From Candidatus Heimdallarchaeota archaeon (lineage in GTDB: Archaea > Asgardarchaeota > Heimdallarchaeia > Hodarchaeales > Hodarchaeaceae): a stretch of 33,887 nt of DNA. The notes under the pieces were generated by a model, which made no database searches, was not told where the DNA came from, and worked only from the letters and a program-made list of their open reading frames with translations. The DNA lies in assembly GCA_019057635.1 (NCBI GenBank), contig DXJL01000160.1:1-33887 (forward strand), read 5' to 3'. A program made the position numbers and the translations under genes. Within the stretch, counting starts at the first letter, position 1. Every line of letters starts with the position of its first letter. Positions 1 to 8,700 of the stretch are shown here, piece after piece.

Positions 1-2
1 AC

Positions 3-341
3 TGTCCTTTGGCTATTTATACCCCATTAGCTATCGAAACTGACCACTTTGAGAAGGATCCCAGTGATTTTCTCCCTTATCTTTTGCGTCGACGTGTCCT
101 TCAAGACAGACTCAAAGCGGCCAATCTGTGGAAAGATGAGTTTACAAAATCTACATGGTTAGATTTCTCAAGGAAAGCTCAGAAAATTATCATGGATAGC
201 TTGAATGAGCTAATAATTACTGATGCCAACTTGGATAAGAAATTAATGAAGTTGAAATCTCACAATGTGAAATTATTGGTTGGTTATCCAGCAATTTCCT
301 CGATAAGGAACCATCAGATTGAAAGGTTCAAAATTAGCTGA
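3..341 (+). CDS. C-terminal part of an uncharacterised protein running off the left edge
   Basis: Frame is open to the window edge; stop at 339-341; no family recognised. Confidence 0.5.
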   Translation, partial: CPLAIYTPLAIETDHFEKDPSDFLPYLLRRRVLQDRLKAANLWKDEFTKSTWLDFSRKAQKIIMDSLNELIITDANLDKKLMKLKSHNVKLLVGYPAISSIRNHQIERFKIS

Positions 342-367
342 AAAAAAGAAAAAATGTAAAGAGGGGA

Positions 368-1477
368 TTAAATTAACCATTTTCCCTCTTTATAGATCAT
401 TTCTCCGTCAAGGAGAATTTTGGATTCTGGAGATTTCATATCCTTAAGTATATCCCAATGAATAGATGATTCATTCTTTGAGCCTGTTTCTGGATAGCCT
501 GCCCCTAATGCAAGATGAACAGTTCCACCCATTTTTTCATCAAAGAGCATATTCTTTGTAAATCGCTGGATACCATAATTGGTTCCAACAGCAAGCTCTC
601 CTAAAATATTAGCATTGGGAATTGTGGTGACAATCTTCTTTAGTAAATCCTTCCCTTTATCTGCATCGAAGTCGACAACTTTTCCATCTTTGAAGGTTAA
701 ACGAATATCTTCAATTTCCTGTCCAGAAAAAATACCTGGATAGGTAAATCGAATAGTGCCATTAACTGCATCTTCAATAGGGGCTGTGAAGACCTCACCA
801 TCAGGTAAATTTTCTTGACCACTACAATTTTCCCATGGACGTTGAGCTATTCCTAAGGTAAGGTCGGTATCCTCACCGATTATCCGCAAAGAAGAACCGT
901 TGTTTAATATATCGACAATGTGCTGTTGTTTTTTCTCGAAGTCCTGCCAAAACTTCACGGGATCGGGTTGATGAAGATTAAGTGCTTTATACGCAAATTC
1001 AAGATATTCTAATGGTCCCATATTCGCTTCTTGAGCGAAAGCATTACACGGAAATGGTGAAATATTCCACCTGAGCTCCTTTGTACTTGCTCGTTCAAGG
1101 AAAATTTTATTCATCTCTTTCCCTGCTTCAGCGACCATAACTTTCTTCTCAGGAGGGACACTTGTTAAATCCCTGGTATTAAAGGAAGCATAGATATTGA
1201 TGTATTTCTTTAGTGTCTTCACGATATCTAATTTAATAGGATTGATATATTTTAGTTGATTATCAGACGCAAACTTGAAAAATAATTCATCTTGACCATC
1301 AAAACTAAGATCTACTAAGATAACATGTCCTCCCGCTCGTAAAGTTTCGCGGTAAACAGTCTTTACCAAGGGTTCAGCGATCGTAGGTGCTTTTATAATA
1401 ACAGTGTCTTCAGGTTCAATTTTTACTGCATATTGAACAATTAATTTCGCAAGTTTTTCATTATAGTCAGAAAACAT
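368..1477 (-). CDS. Aminopeptidase, M29 (AmpS/PepS-like) family
   Basis: Full-length ORF; N-terminus MFSDYNEKLAKLIVQYAVKIEPEDTVIIKAP and C-terminal HLALGAGYPETGSKNESSIHWDILKDM resemble M29. Start set at the internal ATG. Confidence 0.88.
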   Translation of the reverse strand: MFSDYNEKLAKLIVQYAVKIEPEDTVIIKAPTIAEPLVKTVYRETLRAGGHVILVDLSFDGQDELFFKFASDNQLKYINPIKLDIVKTLKKYINIYASFNTRDLTSVPPEKKVMVAEAGKEMNKIFLERASTKELRWNISPFPCNAFAQEANMGPLEYLEFAYKALNLHQPDPVKFWQDFEKKQQHIVDILNNGSSLRIIGEDTDLTLGIAQRPWENCSGQENLPDGEVFTAPIEDAVNGTIRFTYPGIFSGQEIEDIRLTFKDGKVVDFDADKGKDLLKKIVTTIPNANILGELAVGTNYGIQRFTKNMLFDEKMGGTVHLALGAGYPETGSKNESSIHWDILKDMKSPESKILLDGEMIYKEGKWLI

Positions 1478-1659
1478 GAGTAAAACCTCCACTCAACGAA
1501 TATAACAAATTAGTTTTGAATATTCCCAATCTGACAGAACGAATTATCAAGTGAAAGTTTTTTGACAGATATCATATTTCAGTATGGTTTGAGATGAATT
1601 TGCCGTTCTGAAAGACTTACCCAAATAGGACAGCTAGGAATAAGTTGGAAAAATTATTC

Positions 1660-1800
1660 TTAACTATCTTTGGAGCTGTTCTTCCTGATTCAGCGACGCG
1701 AGCCAGCATTCATGCAGGTCTTACCGCCTCTCCACAGGCGTTTAAGGTCTCCGCGGAACTCTCGGCGACAGGAAAGACCCATGACTTTCCTGATTGATTA
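1660..1800 (-). pseudogene. 3'-terminal relic of an IS200/IS605-type tnpB, possibly containing omega/reRNA sequence
   Basis: Minus strand reads ...GKSWVFPVAESSAETLNACGEAVRPA* (1790-1710), then ASLNQEEQLQ in another frame. This resembles the TnpB tail pattern 'NACGE.VRP...SLKQE'. Locally GC-rich with several short hairpins; no intact tnpB ORF. Confidence 0.6.
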
Positions 1801-2105
1801 GCAGCTTTTCTTCTTATAAACCTACTACGCCCTGGAATCTAAAACAAATTTGCTTGTTTCCCGTTATTCTGATATCAAGATGTTACCTAGCGCATCATTT
1901 TAGGTATAATCCCATGAGATCGGTTGAACACTCTGTTAATCATTTATCTTAATCTCTACTCCCTTCTCCTAAGATATCCTGTCGTCTATTTCTCTTCTTT
2001 CCGTAATGTCATCTTGTCCTATGTGTCTAGAAATGGCCATATCTGTCAATCTATCCGACAACAGTATTGACCCCTATGTTGATAAAACATCACCAATATA
2101 GGTGA

Positions 2106-2996
2106 ATGACAATGGAAATCAATTCAGAATTTGTTTATACTTCGTTAAATGAGAGTTTGAAGGAGATAACTTGGCAGAATATCATGTTATACGCCACAGC
2201 GATATCTGATCATAATCCCTATTATCTAGATGACGAAAGAAATGAGGGAATTGTTGCTCATCCTATGTTTCCAGTGACATTGACCCTACCGATCGTAGAA
2301 AACTTGGGTGACTATATTAGTGAAGATTCAAAACAGGAATTTCCGTATGAAGTATTAATGACCGTTGTGCATTACTCAGAGCATCTACAAATTCATAGAC
2401 TTATCCGTCCAAACGATTTTTTGAGAATAACGGGTAGGATTGAAGCAATAATCCCTCATAGAGCTGGTACACACGTAATCTTAGGTTTTAGGGGATTTAA
2501 TAGACAAAATCAACCAGTTTTTACCGAATATATTGGCGGAATGTTACGAGGTGTGGAATGCATAGGAGGGGAGAAGGGAAGTGAAAATATTCCTGTTATT
2601 CCAGTTTTAGATTCTACTGACTCTGTTTTATGGGAATCAGACCTTTTTGTTAACCCATTGCAGGCCCATATCTATTATGGCTGTGTCGGGCCAACATTAC
2701 CATTTCATATCTCAAAAGAGATTGCCCATCAATTGGGGTTACCTAATATAATTTTACAAGGAGTTTGTACATTAGCTCTTACAGTGAGCAAAATAATTGG
2801 TGAGGAATTGGATGGTGATCCATCCCAAGTAACAGAAATAGCCTGTAAATTTACATCTATGGTTATCCCCGATTCTAGAATAAAAATTGTAGTAAACCAT
2901 CAAATAAAGAATAACGAGGGTTGTGAATATTTTTTTGAGGTGTACAACCAGAAAAATAGAAAGGCGATTCGCGAAGGATACATTAAAGCCAAGTAG
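2106..2996 (+). CDS. MaoC-like double-hotdog (enoyl-CoA hydratase-like) protein
   Basis: 296 aa; ITWQNIMLYATAISDHNPYYLDDE... and RPNDFLRITGRIEAI... are typical of MaoC/FAS1A-type hotdog proteins. Confidence 0.7.
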   Translation: MTMEINSEFVYTSLNESLKEITWQNIMLYATAISDHNPYYLDDERNEGIVAHPMFPVTLTLPIVENLGDYISEDSKQEFPYEVLMTVVHYSEHLQIHRLIRPNDFLRITGRIEAIIPHRAGTHVILGFRGFNRQNQPVFTEYIGGMLRGVECIGGEKGSENIPVIPVLDSTDSVLWESDLFVNPLQAHIYYGCVGPTLPFHISKEIAHQLGLPNIILQGVCTLALTVSKIIGEELDGDPSQVTEIACKFTSMVIPDSRIKIVVNHQIKNNEGCEYFFEVYNQKNRKAIREGYIKAK

Positions 2997-3000
2997 AAGA

Positions 3001-3390
3001 TTAACAATCACAATTAGAGTCTGATTTTTTGATCAGGATATACTGGTCATCCCCCTCAGGACAGCATTGTTGCACAAAGCCAATCATTTTACGCATCCGT
3101 CCAGTGACTTTTAACACCATAGATTTTCCATCCTCAGTTAAAGAGTACGTTCGAATGCGTTTATCACGATCATCTTTTTGAGTATCAGTGGTTTCTTGAA
3201 TGAACTCTGCTTTCTCTAATGATTGGATGATTTTGTAAGTAGCACCTGCGGATGGTGACCATTCTTCCCCTAAATCTTTTCTTACGCGCTTAACAATTTC
3301 TACTCCAGATAAATTTTGATTATGGAGAACTAGAAGAAATAAGGCTTCAGTAGGGGTTATTTCGAGATTTTTACCAAGAATGATTGACAA
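3001..3390 (-). CDS. PadR/MarR-like winged-helix regulator with Cys-rich C-terminus, divergent from arsM
   Basis: ALFLLVLHNQNLSGVEIVKRVRKDLGEEWSPSAGATYKIIQSLEKAEFIQ is PadR-like wHTH; tail has CCPEGDD...SNCDC. Confidence 0.78.
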   Translation of the reverse strand: MSIILGKNLEITPTEALFLLVLHNQNLSGVEIVKRVRKDLGEEWSPSAGATYKIIQSLEKAEFIQETTDTQKDDRDKRIRTYSLTEDGKSMVLKVTGRMRKMIGFVQQCCPEGDDQYILIKKSDSNCDC

Positions 3391-3427
3391 TGTAAATAAC
3401 TTCCAAGTGATTGCCCCCTCGAAAATG

Positions 3428-3435
3428 TTTATAAG
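3428..3435. promoter_or_regulatory. Putative TATA element in the divergent PadR/arsM intergenic region
   Basis: TTTATAAG; near-symmetric, so could serve either direction. Confidence 0.5.
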
Positions 3436-3442
3436 TGTAATC

Positions 3443-3475
3443 CATTAGGAATATTCCCAAGGAATATTTCTAATG
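3443..3475. promoter_or_regulatory. 33-bp near-perfect palindrome, candidate operator
   Basis: CATTAGGAATATTCCCAAGGAATATTTCTAATG; differs from its reverse complement at one symmetric pair plus the centre; spans the predicted arsM start. Confidence 0.7.
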
Positions 3476-4480
3476 AATATTCATGTTTCAAAGAATAAAA
3501 GGAAACGAAGCAAGTTGACAGAACAAAAAGATGTAATACAAGAAAAATCAGCAGAACGGAGTTATCAATGTTGTGGATCAGAGTCAAAAAGGCAAGATAC
3601 CACTTCGACTGAATTTGATACGACAAAAGAGACCCAAATACGTAAAGATATACGAGAACAATATGGAAAGATTGCCTCAGGAGATTATGCGTCGTCTAAA
3701 GAACAGGAACTAGATAATACAAGTTGTTGTGGTGATCAAGAAAGTTATACTGATTATTCTAAAGAAGAACTGGAAAATATACCAGAAGGTGCAAATCTTG
3801 GATTAGGTTCGGGGAATCCTATTAGATTAGCTGACATTCAATTAGGAGAAACAGTCGTTGATCTTGGTTCAGGAGCGGGTATTGACTGTTTTCTAGCGGC
3901 AAAAATGACTGGAGAGACTGGTAAGGTAATTGGTATTGACATGACTTCCCAGATGATAGATAAAGCAAGAACTAATGCTGAAAGAGATGGATATCATAAT
4001 GTTGAATTTCGACTTGGTGAAATCGAACATATGCCGATTTCTGATAATTCTGTAGATCTTATTGTATCAAATTGTGTCATAAATTTATCTGTAGATAAAT
4101 CACAGGTATTTACTGAAGCATTTCGTATCTTAAAACCTGGTGGAAGAGTGGTTGTATCAGATATTATGCTTCAACACGAATTTCCTGATGCTGTCAAACG
4201 AGCCTTAGCTGATAGTCCAGGCTGTGTATCACGAGCATGGGTGACTGAGGAATACCTTGGAGCTATAAAAAACGCGGGTTTCGAAAATGTAGAGCTACTG
4301 GAATCACAACATATTAAACCTCAAAAAAGAGTAACAGAAGAACTTGACTCGGGAAATAAGAAACATATAGTTATGGTTTCTGGGAAAAAGATCGAAGTTG
4401 AGCTATCACCTGAAGAGGATGAGCGATTACAAAATACCGTGATGAAGGCACATGTACGCGCCTACAAACCACCTGCCTAA
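3473..4480 (+). CDS. arsM: Arsenite methyltransferase (ArsM)
   Basis: VVDLGSGAGIDCFLAAKMTGETGKVIGIDMT SAM fold; conserved-type cysteines in SNCVINLS and DSPGCVSRAW; SCCGD upstream. Confidence 0.88.
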   Translation: MNIHVSKNKRKRSKLTEQKDVIQEKSAERSYQCCGSESKRQDTTSTEFDTTKETQIRKDIREQYGKIASGDYASSKEQELDNTSCCGDQESYTDYSKEELENIPEGANLGLGSGNPIRLADIQLGETVVDLGSGAGIDCFLAAKMTGETGKVIGIDMTSQMIDKARTNAERDGYHNVEFRLGEIEHMPISDNSVDLIVSNCVINLSVDKSQVFTEAFRILKPGGRVVVSDIMLQHEFPDAVKRALADSPGCVSRAWVTEEYLGAIKNAGFENVELLESQHIKPQKRVTEELDSGNKKHIVMVSGKKIEVELSPEEDERLQNTVMKAHVRAYKPPA

Positions 4481-4491
4481 CCTTTTTCTTA

Positions 4492-4513
4492 CTTGGGTTT
4501 AGAGAGACCCAAG
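4492..4513 (+). terminator. Hairpin 12 bp after the arsM stop
   Basis: CTTGGGT-TTAGAGAG-ACCCAAG, perfect 7-bp stem. Confidence 0.45.
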
Positions 4514-4596
4514 ATCCCCTCAATTTTATTAAATTAATTAATTCTTCGTCTGAAAAACCGTAAAAATTCCCGATATAATGGCGAGATTGACTATTT

Positions 4597-5097
4597 TTAC
4601 ATGCCTAAGCTAATCAATGAATCCATAGTATTATCCCACGAAGTATTCACAGCTTCTGAATCAGGAGGATTCTCATTTGCATATCGAAGATAACCTACCT
4701 GTGCTAAATGGTGAATAGTGTGAAAAGATGTGTGCCAAATAACCCACGCTAATGTAGCTCCTTCTTTGGGATCTTTTGGAACAAGATCTGTATCCATTGA
4801 TTGTTTTACTAATTTTTTCAAGAATGATTGTAATGAAAGGTAAAGATCCAATAATTCAGTAGAATCTAGTGAAGGAAGTTGATCAAGAGTTTTAGGAGTT
4901 TTATGACCGATGAAATCCAACCAGTAAAGTTCTCCCTCAAGAATATGTCGAAAGATTTCTAGAATAGACTTTCCTTTCGTCTCCTTAGGAGTCCAATTAA
5001 GATCTTCTGAGGATAACCCCTCTGTTAATCGTTGTCCATAATCTCTCAATGTATCGATTATTGTAAGTAAGTTTTTTTGTCTTTCTTGTTGTTCCAT
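4597..5097 (-). CDS. DinB/YfiT-like four-helix (metal-binding superfamily) protein
   Basis: ILEIFRHILEGELYWLDFIG ... WVIWHTSFHTIHHLAQVGYLR; start set at internal MEQQERQ. Confidence 0.78.
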   Translation of the reverse strand: MEQQERQKNLLTIIDTLRDYGQRLTEGLSSEDLNWTPKETKGKSILEIFRHILEGELYWLDFIGHKTPKTLDQLPSLDSTELLDLYLSLQSFLKKLVKQSMDTDLVPKDPKEGATLAWVIWHTSFHTIHHLAQVGYLRYANENPPDSEAVNTSWDNTMDSLISLGM

Positions 5098-5311
5098 ATT
5101 AAATCTCTCTTTTTCAAAATTCATTTCAGATTGTATATTGTATACTAAAGCTATTAAGTAAAGGATTCTTAATCTGAAAGATATGATATTCGAATTTCTA
5201 TACTTATTTAACAAACGATTTTCATAACACTCATTCTTCTGAATATCGTCAAAAAGCACTTAATAGCGAACGGACTTAGTAAGTTATTTATACAACTAAA
5301 CAGAGGAATAG

Positions 5312-6241
5312 ATGTTGGTACTAGTAGCAGGAATCCAAATTGCTCCTGTGTTCTTAAACAGCAAGAAAACTTGGGCAAAATTATCAGAATACGTTAGAGA
5401 AGCTCATGATAAAGGAGCTAAATTAGTAACATGGGGGGAATCATTAATTCCAGGTTATCCGTTTTGGCTGGGTGCATCTGGCGCTGCAAAATGGGATAAT
5501 ACTGATCAGAAAAAAGCGTTTAGTACGTACTGGCAGGAAGCAATTGATTTATCTAATAGTATCATTCTTTCAGAAATGAAAAAATTAGCCCAAGAGTTGG
5601 AAATCATGATGATGGGTGGAATTACGGAAAAAATGAGTGGTTCTACGTACGCCACTCTAATTACGATTAATGAAAAGGGGGATTTGATCAATCGGCATCG
5701 GAAGTTGAAACCTACATACGCGGAAAGGCTGGTTTGGGCGGATGGGGACGGAGAGGGTCTGAAAACCGTCCCCTTTAGTGGTTATAATATAGGGGGTTTG
5801 AATTGCTGGGAAAATTGGATTCCTTATGCGCGTGCAGCACTCCATAAACAGAATGAAATGTTTCATGTAGCTGTATGGCCAGGTAATAATCATGTTACAC
5901 AAGATATTACCAAATTCATTGCAAAGGAGGGTCGATATTGGGTACTTTCTGTGTCAGGCATCATAAGAACTGAAGATTTCGCTGATCTTTCAGAAAACGA
6001 ATTTCCTATCAAAAAACTCTTAGATATAGAAAATAAGAAGGGGAAATTTTGGCAAAATGGAGGATCTTGCATTGCTGACCCAAAAGGAAATTTCGTCCAA
6101 AAACCACTGATTGAGAAAGAAGAGATCATTTATGCTGATATCGACTTCATGACAGTCATTGAAGAGCGGCAAAATTTTGATTATTCTGGTCATTACAGTC
6201 GTTTCGATATTTTCAATGAGCCCTTACGAAAACAATGCTAA
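5312..6241 (+). CDS. Nitrilase-superfamily carbon-nitrogen hydrolase, branch-1-like
   Basis: Glu-Lys-Cys triad contexts WGESLIPGYPFW, HRKLKPTYAER, GGLNCWENWIP. Confidence 0.85.
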   Translation: MLVLVAGIQIAPVFLNSKKTWAKLSEYVREAHDKGAKLVTWGESLIPGYPFWLGASGAAKWDNTDQKKAFSTYWQEAIDLSNSIILSEMKKLAQELEIMMMGGITEKMSGSTYATLITINEKGDLINRHRKLKPTYAERLVWADGDGEGLKTVPFSGYNIGGLNCWENWIPYARAALHKQNEMFHVAVWPGNNHVTQDITKFIAKEGRYWVLSVSGIIRTEDFADLSENEFPIKKLLDIENKKGKFWQNGGSCIADPKGNFVQKPLIEKEEIIYADIDFMTVIEERQNFDYSGHYSRFDIFNEPLRKQC

Positions 6242-6397
6242 TGGGTAATGTCTGGAGAAGATAATTTCTTGAATGGACGAAATTATTTTGCTTTTTCATC
6301 TCATACAATTAATTGAGGACTATTTAAAAAATAAATGATTCTATTATTCCTAATCATAAGTTCCTATTAACTTCCTATTTGAAATGGTGTTGTAGAA

Positions 6398-8359
6398 ATG
6401 AAAAAAACGATTGTATTACCCATTATACTTTTACTGGGAGTATTCGGATTATTTTTTACTATTCCAATATCTCCTGCAACAGCTGCCCCAATAACTCATT
6501 ATTATGACGATTTTGAAGGTGGATTGTCAAATCTGTGGACTGTTTCAGGGGACTGGCATATAGAAGATAATACTACATCGAATTATCCAATTACTGACCC
6601 CTCCGTCACTATCCCAAGTGGTTCGCATTATATGTGGTTTGGAGATAATACAACTGGGACTTATAACAATGTAACGGGGTTTTTAACCTGGGGGCCATTA
6701 GACCTAAGTGCAATTACGGGTAAAGTTGAAGTTAGCTATTATGGCTGGTTGTATCATTGGAATGAGTATCTAGATGTTCAATACTCACCAAATGGTGTTG
6801 ATTGGTATTCTCCAGTTTCAGGTTGGTTTGTAGCTCACACTGTCCAATTTTCACAGCTTTCGTTTGAGATTCCCTACTATGCAAAAACAACTACTTTTTA
6901 TTTTCGCTTTAGATTTATTCAAAATACCCTATACAGTGAAAGCGAATTTGGGTGGAGAATCGATGATGTGGCAATCACAGAGACACCTGACTACTTCATT
7001 GACTTTCCAAAATTGGGAGCGCCTCGCGCGCTGGTTGGGGAAATAGTACAGCTTAGACATTCCGTACAACTTCACTTTTCTACTAGTCAAGTCACAGACA
7101 TACGTGTCACTATGACATCTCCTTCAGGAGCTCAAGAAATCATTCACGAGAGTACGGTGACACTTACAAGTGAAGAAACGTGGTTTTTGAATCAGAATTA
7201 CACTTTTACCGAGGAAGGCGATTATAACGTGACAGTGGAAGTGGTCGATGAGATGGGGAGTCATTTTTATGCCTCAGATATTTGGAAAGTTGGTCCCTAT
7301 GTGTTGCTGTATCTACTTGAGAGTGGTTATTTCGCAAATATTGGTGAAACTGGAGAAATGGGATTTATGATAGCTAGTTATTATGATGTAGATACCAATT
7401 TTAACATCACAATTACCGTTGTAACACCTTCAGGAGCGAATGTTACAATATATGAAGAAGCATCTAAAGTTGTTGCTTATGAGATATTTCACTTCGATGC
7501 GACATATACGTTTTTAGAAAACGGCTATCACATGATTTACATTATGGCTACAGATGAATTAGGAAGAGAATTCACTGAATATGGAGGAAGTTGGGACGTA
7601 GGCCCCTATTTTGCGACGTGGACTGAAAATATTGAACCATATGAAGAGAAATATGTAGGGGAAATATTGAACCTCAATGTCATTATTGAGGCTCGGACCT
7701 TTACCAATAACGAAATAAATCTACAAATCAAGATGATTGATCCAGACTACGTTGAAGAAATGTTATTGGAAGAGTTGAATGTTCCATTAAATCCTTCAGA
7801 GATCTGGAATCAAACATTGACATTTACTTGTGCAAAAGCAGGATTATATCAGCTTGATGTTCGGATAGAGAATTCCTCAAATACAGCAGAAGTGTGGTGG
7901 GGTGATCGTCTAGATTGGTTTGCAATTGAGGAACTAAAGATCTGGATTGATCAAGTAGACAGTTATTCCTTAATTGGAACAGAAGAAATGATGACCTTCA
8001 ACTTGATTAACCATTTTGGTTATACTTTGGTATTAGATATCGATATTAGTATTGAGACGCCAAGTAATGAAAAAACTGTCATACATGAGGACACGATAAC
8101 TCTTCAAATGGGTGAAGCATGGAGTACCACACTAAGCTATACATTTACGGAATTAGGACGGTACGATATACAATTTCAGGTAATTTACGGTACAGCAAAG
8201 GCATGGTTGGTAGAAAGTTGGTGGCGAATTCGAGATGAAGATTCGACCACAGATACCACACCATCGATCTCCTCTCCTGGGTACGAAACGATTGTCAGTT
8301 TTCTCACAATACTGGTGGCTACAATTAGTGTACGTTCATATAAAAGAAGAATGAAATGA
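6398..8359 (+). CDS. Secreted surface protein with repeated beta domains and C-terminal anchor helix
   Basis: N-terminal signal peptide; repeated 'TVTPSGANVTIYEE...Y.FLENGYH' blocks; C-terminal SPGYETIVSFLTILVATISVRSYKRRMK. Confidence 0.75.
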   Translation: MKKTIVLPIILLLGVFGLFFTIPISPATAAPITHYYDDFEGGLSNLWTVSGDWHIEDNTTSNYPITDPSVTIPSGSHYMWFGDNTTGTYNNVTGFLTWGPLDLSAITGKVEVSYYGWLYHWNEYLDVQYSPNGVDWYSPVSGWFVAHTVQFSQLSFEIPYYAKTTTFYFRFRFIQNTLYSESEFGWRIDDVAITETPDYFIDFPKLGAPRALVGEIVQLRHSVQLHFSTSQVTDIRVTMTSPSGAQEIIHESTVTLTSEETWFLNQNYTFTEEGDYNVTVEVVDEMGSHFYASDIWKVGPYVLLYLLESGYFANIGETGEMGFMIASYYDVDTNFNITITVVTPSGANVTIYEEASKVVAYEIFHFDATYTFLENGYHMIYIMATDELGREFTEYGGSWDVGPYFATWTENIEPYEEKYVGEILNLNVIIEARTFTNNEINLQIKMIDPDYVEEMLLEELNVPLNPSEIWNQTLTFTCAKAGLYQLDVRIENSSNTAEVWWGDRLDWFAIEELKIWIDQVDSYSLIGTEEMMTFNLINHFGYTLVLDIDISIETPSNEKTVIHEDTITLQMGEAWSTTLSYTFTELGRYDIQFQVIYGTAKAWLVESWWRIRDEDSTTDTTPSISSPGYETIVSFLTILVATISVRSYKRRMK

Positions 8360-8463
8360 GAGAACCTCTCAAACTTTCACTTCTTTGTTTTTTCAAAATT
8401 TGTAGCATCACAGGATGTTACTTTTTGTATATCATTACTAACAAAATAAGCAATTAACATGTG

Positions 8464-8481
8464 TATTATTGTGCAATAATA
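8464..8481. repeat. Perfect inverted repeat
   Basis: TATTATTG-TG-CAATAATA. Confidence 0.6.
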
Positions 8482-8522
8482 CTGTACATAAAGTTTAGCC
8501 AAAGATATGCAGTCTATTTAGA

Positions 8523-8599
8523 ATATATCCTTACATACTAGATTTTATTTAGTAAATAGATCATTTTGTGTACACTCATTTTATATATCCTTACGTACT
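8523..8599. repeat. Direct-repeat pair with 60-bp periodicity
   Basis: ATATATCCTTACATACT at 8523-8539 and ATATATCCTTACGTACT at 8583-8599 (16/17 identical). Confidence 0.6.
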
Positions 8600-8700
8600 G
8601 TAATTACCTGACCTATAAAGGTCAACAAACAAGCTAGACATTTCTATAAGGAGTGTCTGCAGAATAATAAGAAAAAGAGATTAAGGATGGTTTAAAATAA

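Noticed and set aside
1681-1800. Possible tRNA or RNase P/SRP RNA because of high GC and hairpins
   Set aside because: No T-loop GGTTCRANNCC or conserved RNase P/SRP motifs; the TnpB-tail reading explains it better
2772-3011. Minus-strand ORF of 79 aa
   Set aside because: Antisense to the 3' end of the MaoC-like gene; no domain; treated as spurious
3429-3626. Minus-strand ORF of 65 aa
   Set aside because: Covers the arsM start and palindrome in antisense; no recognisable protein
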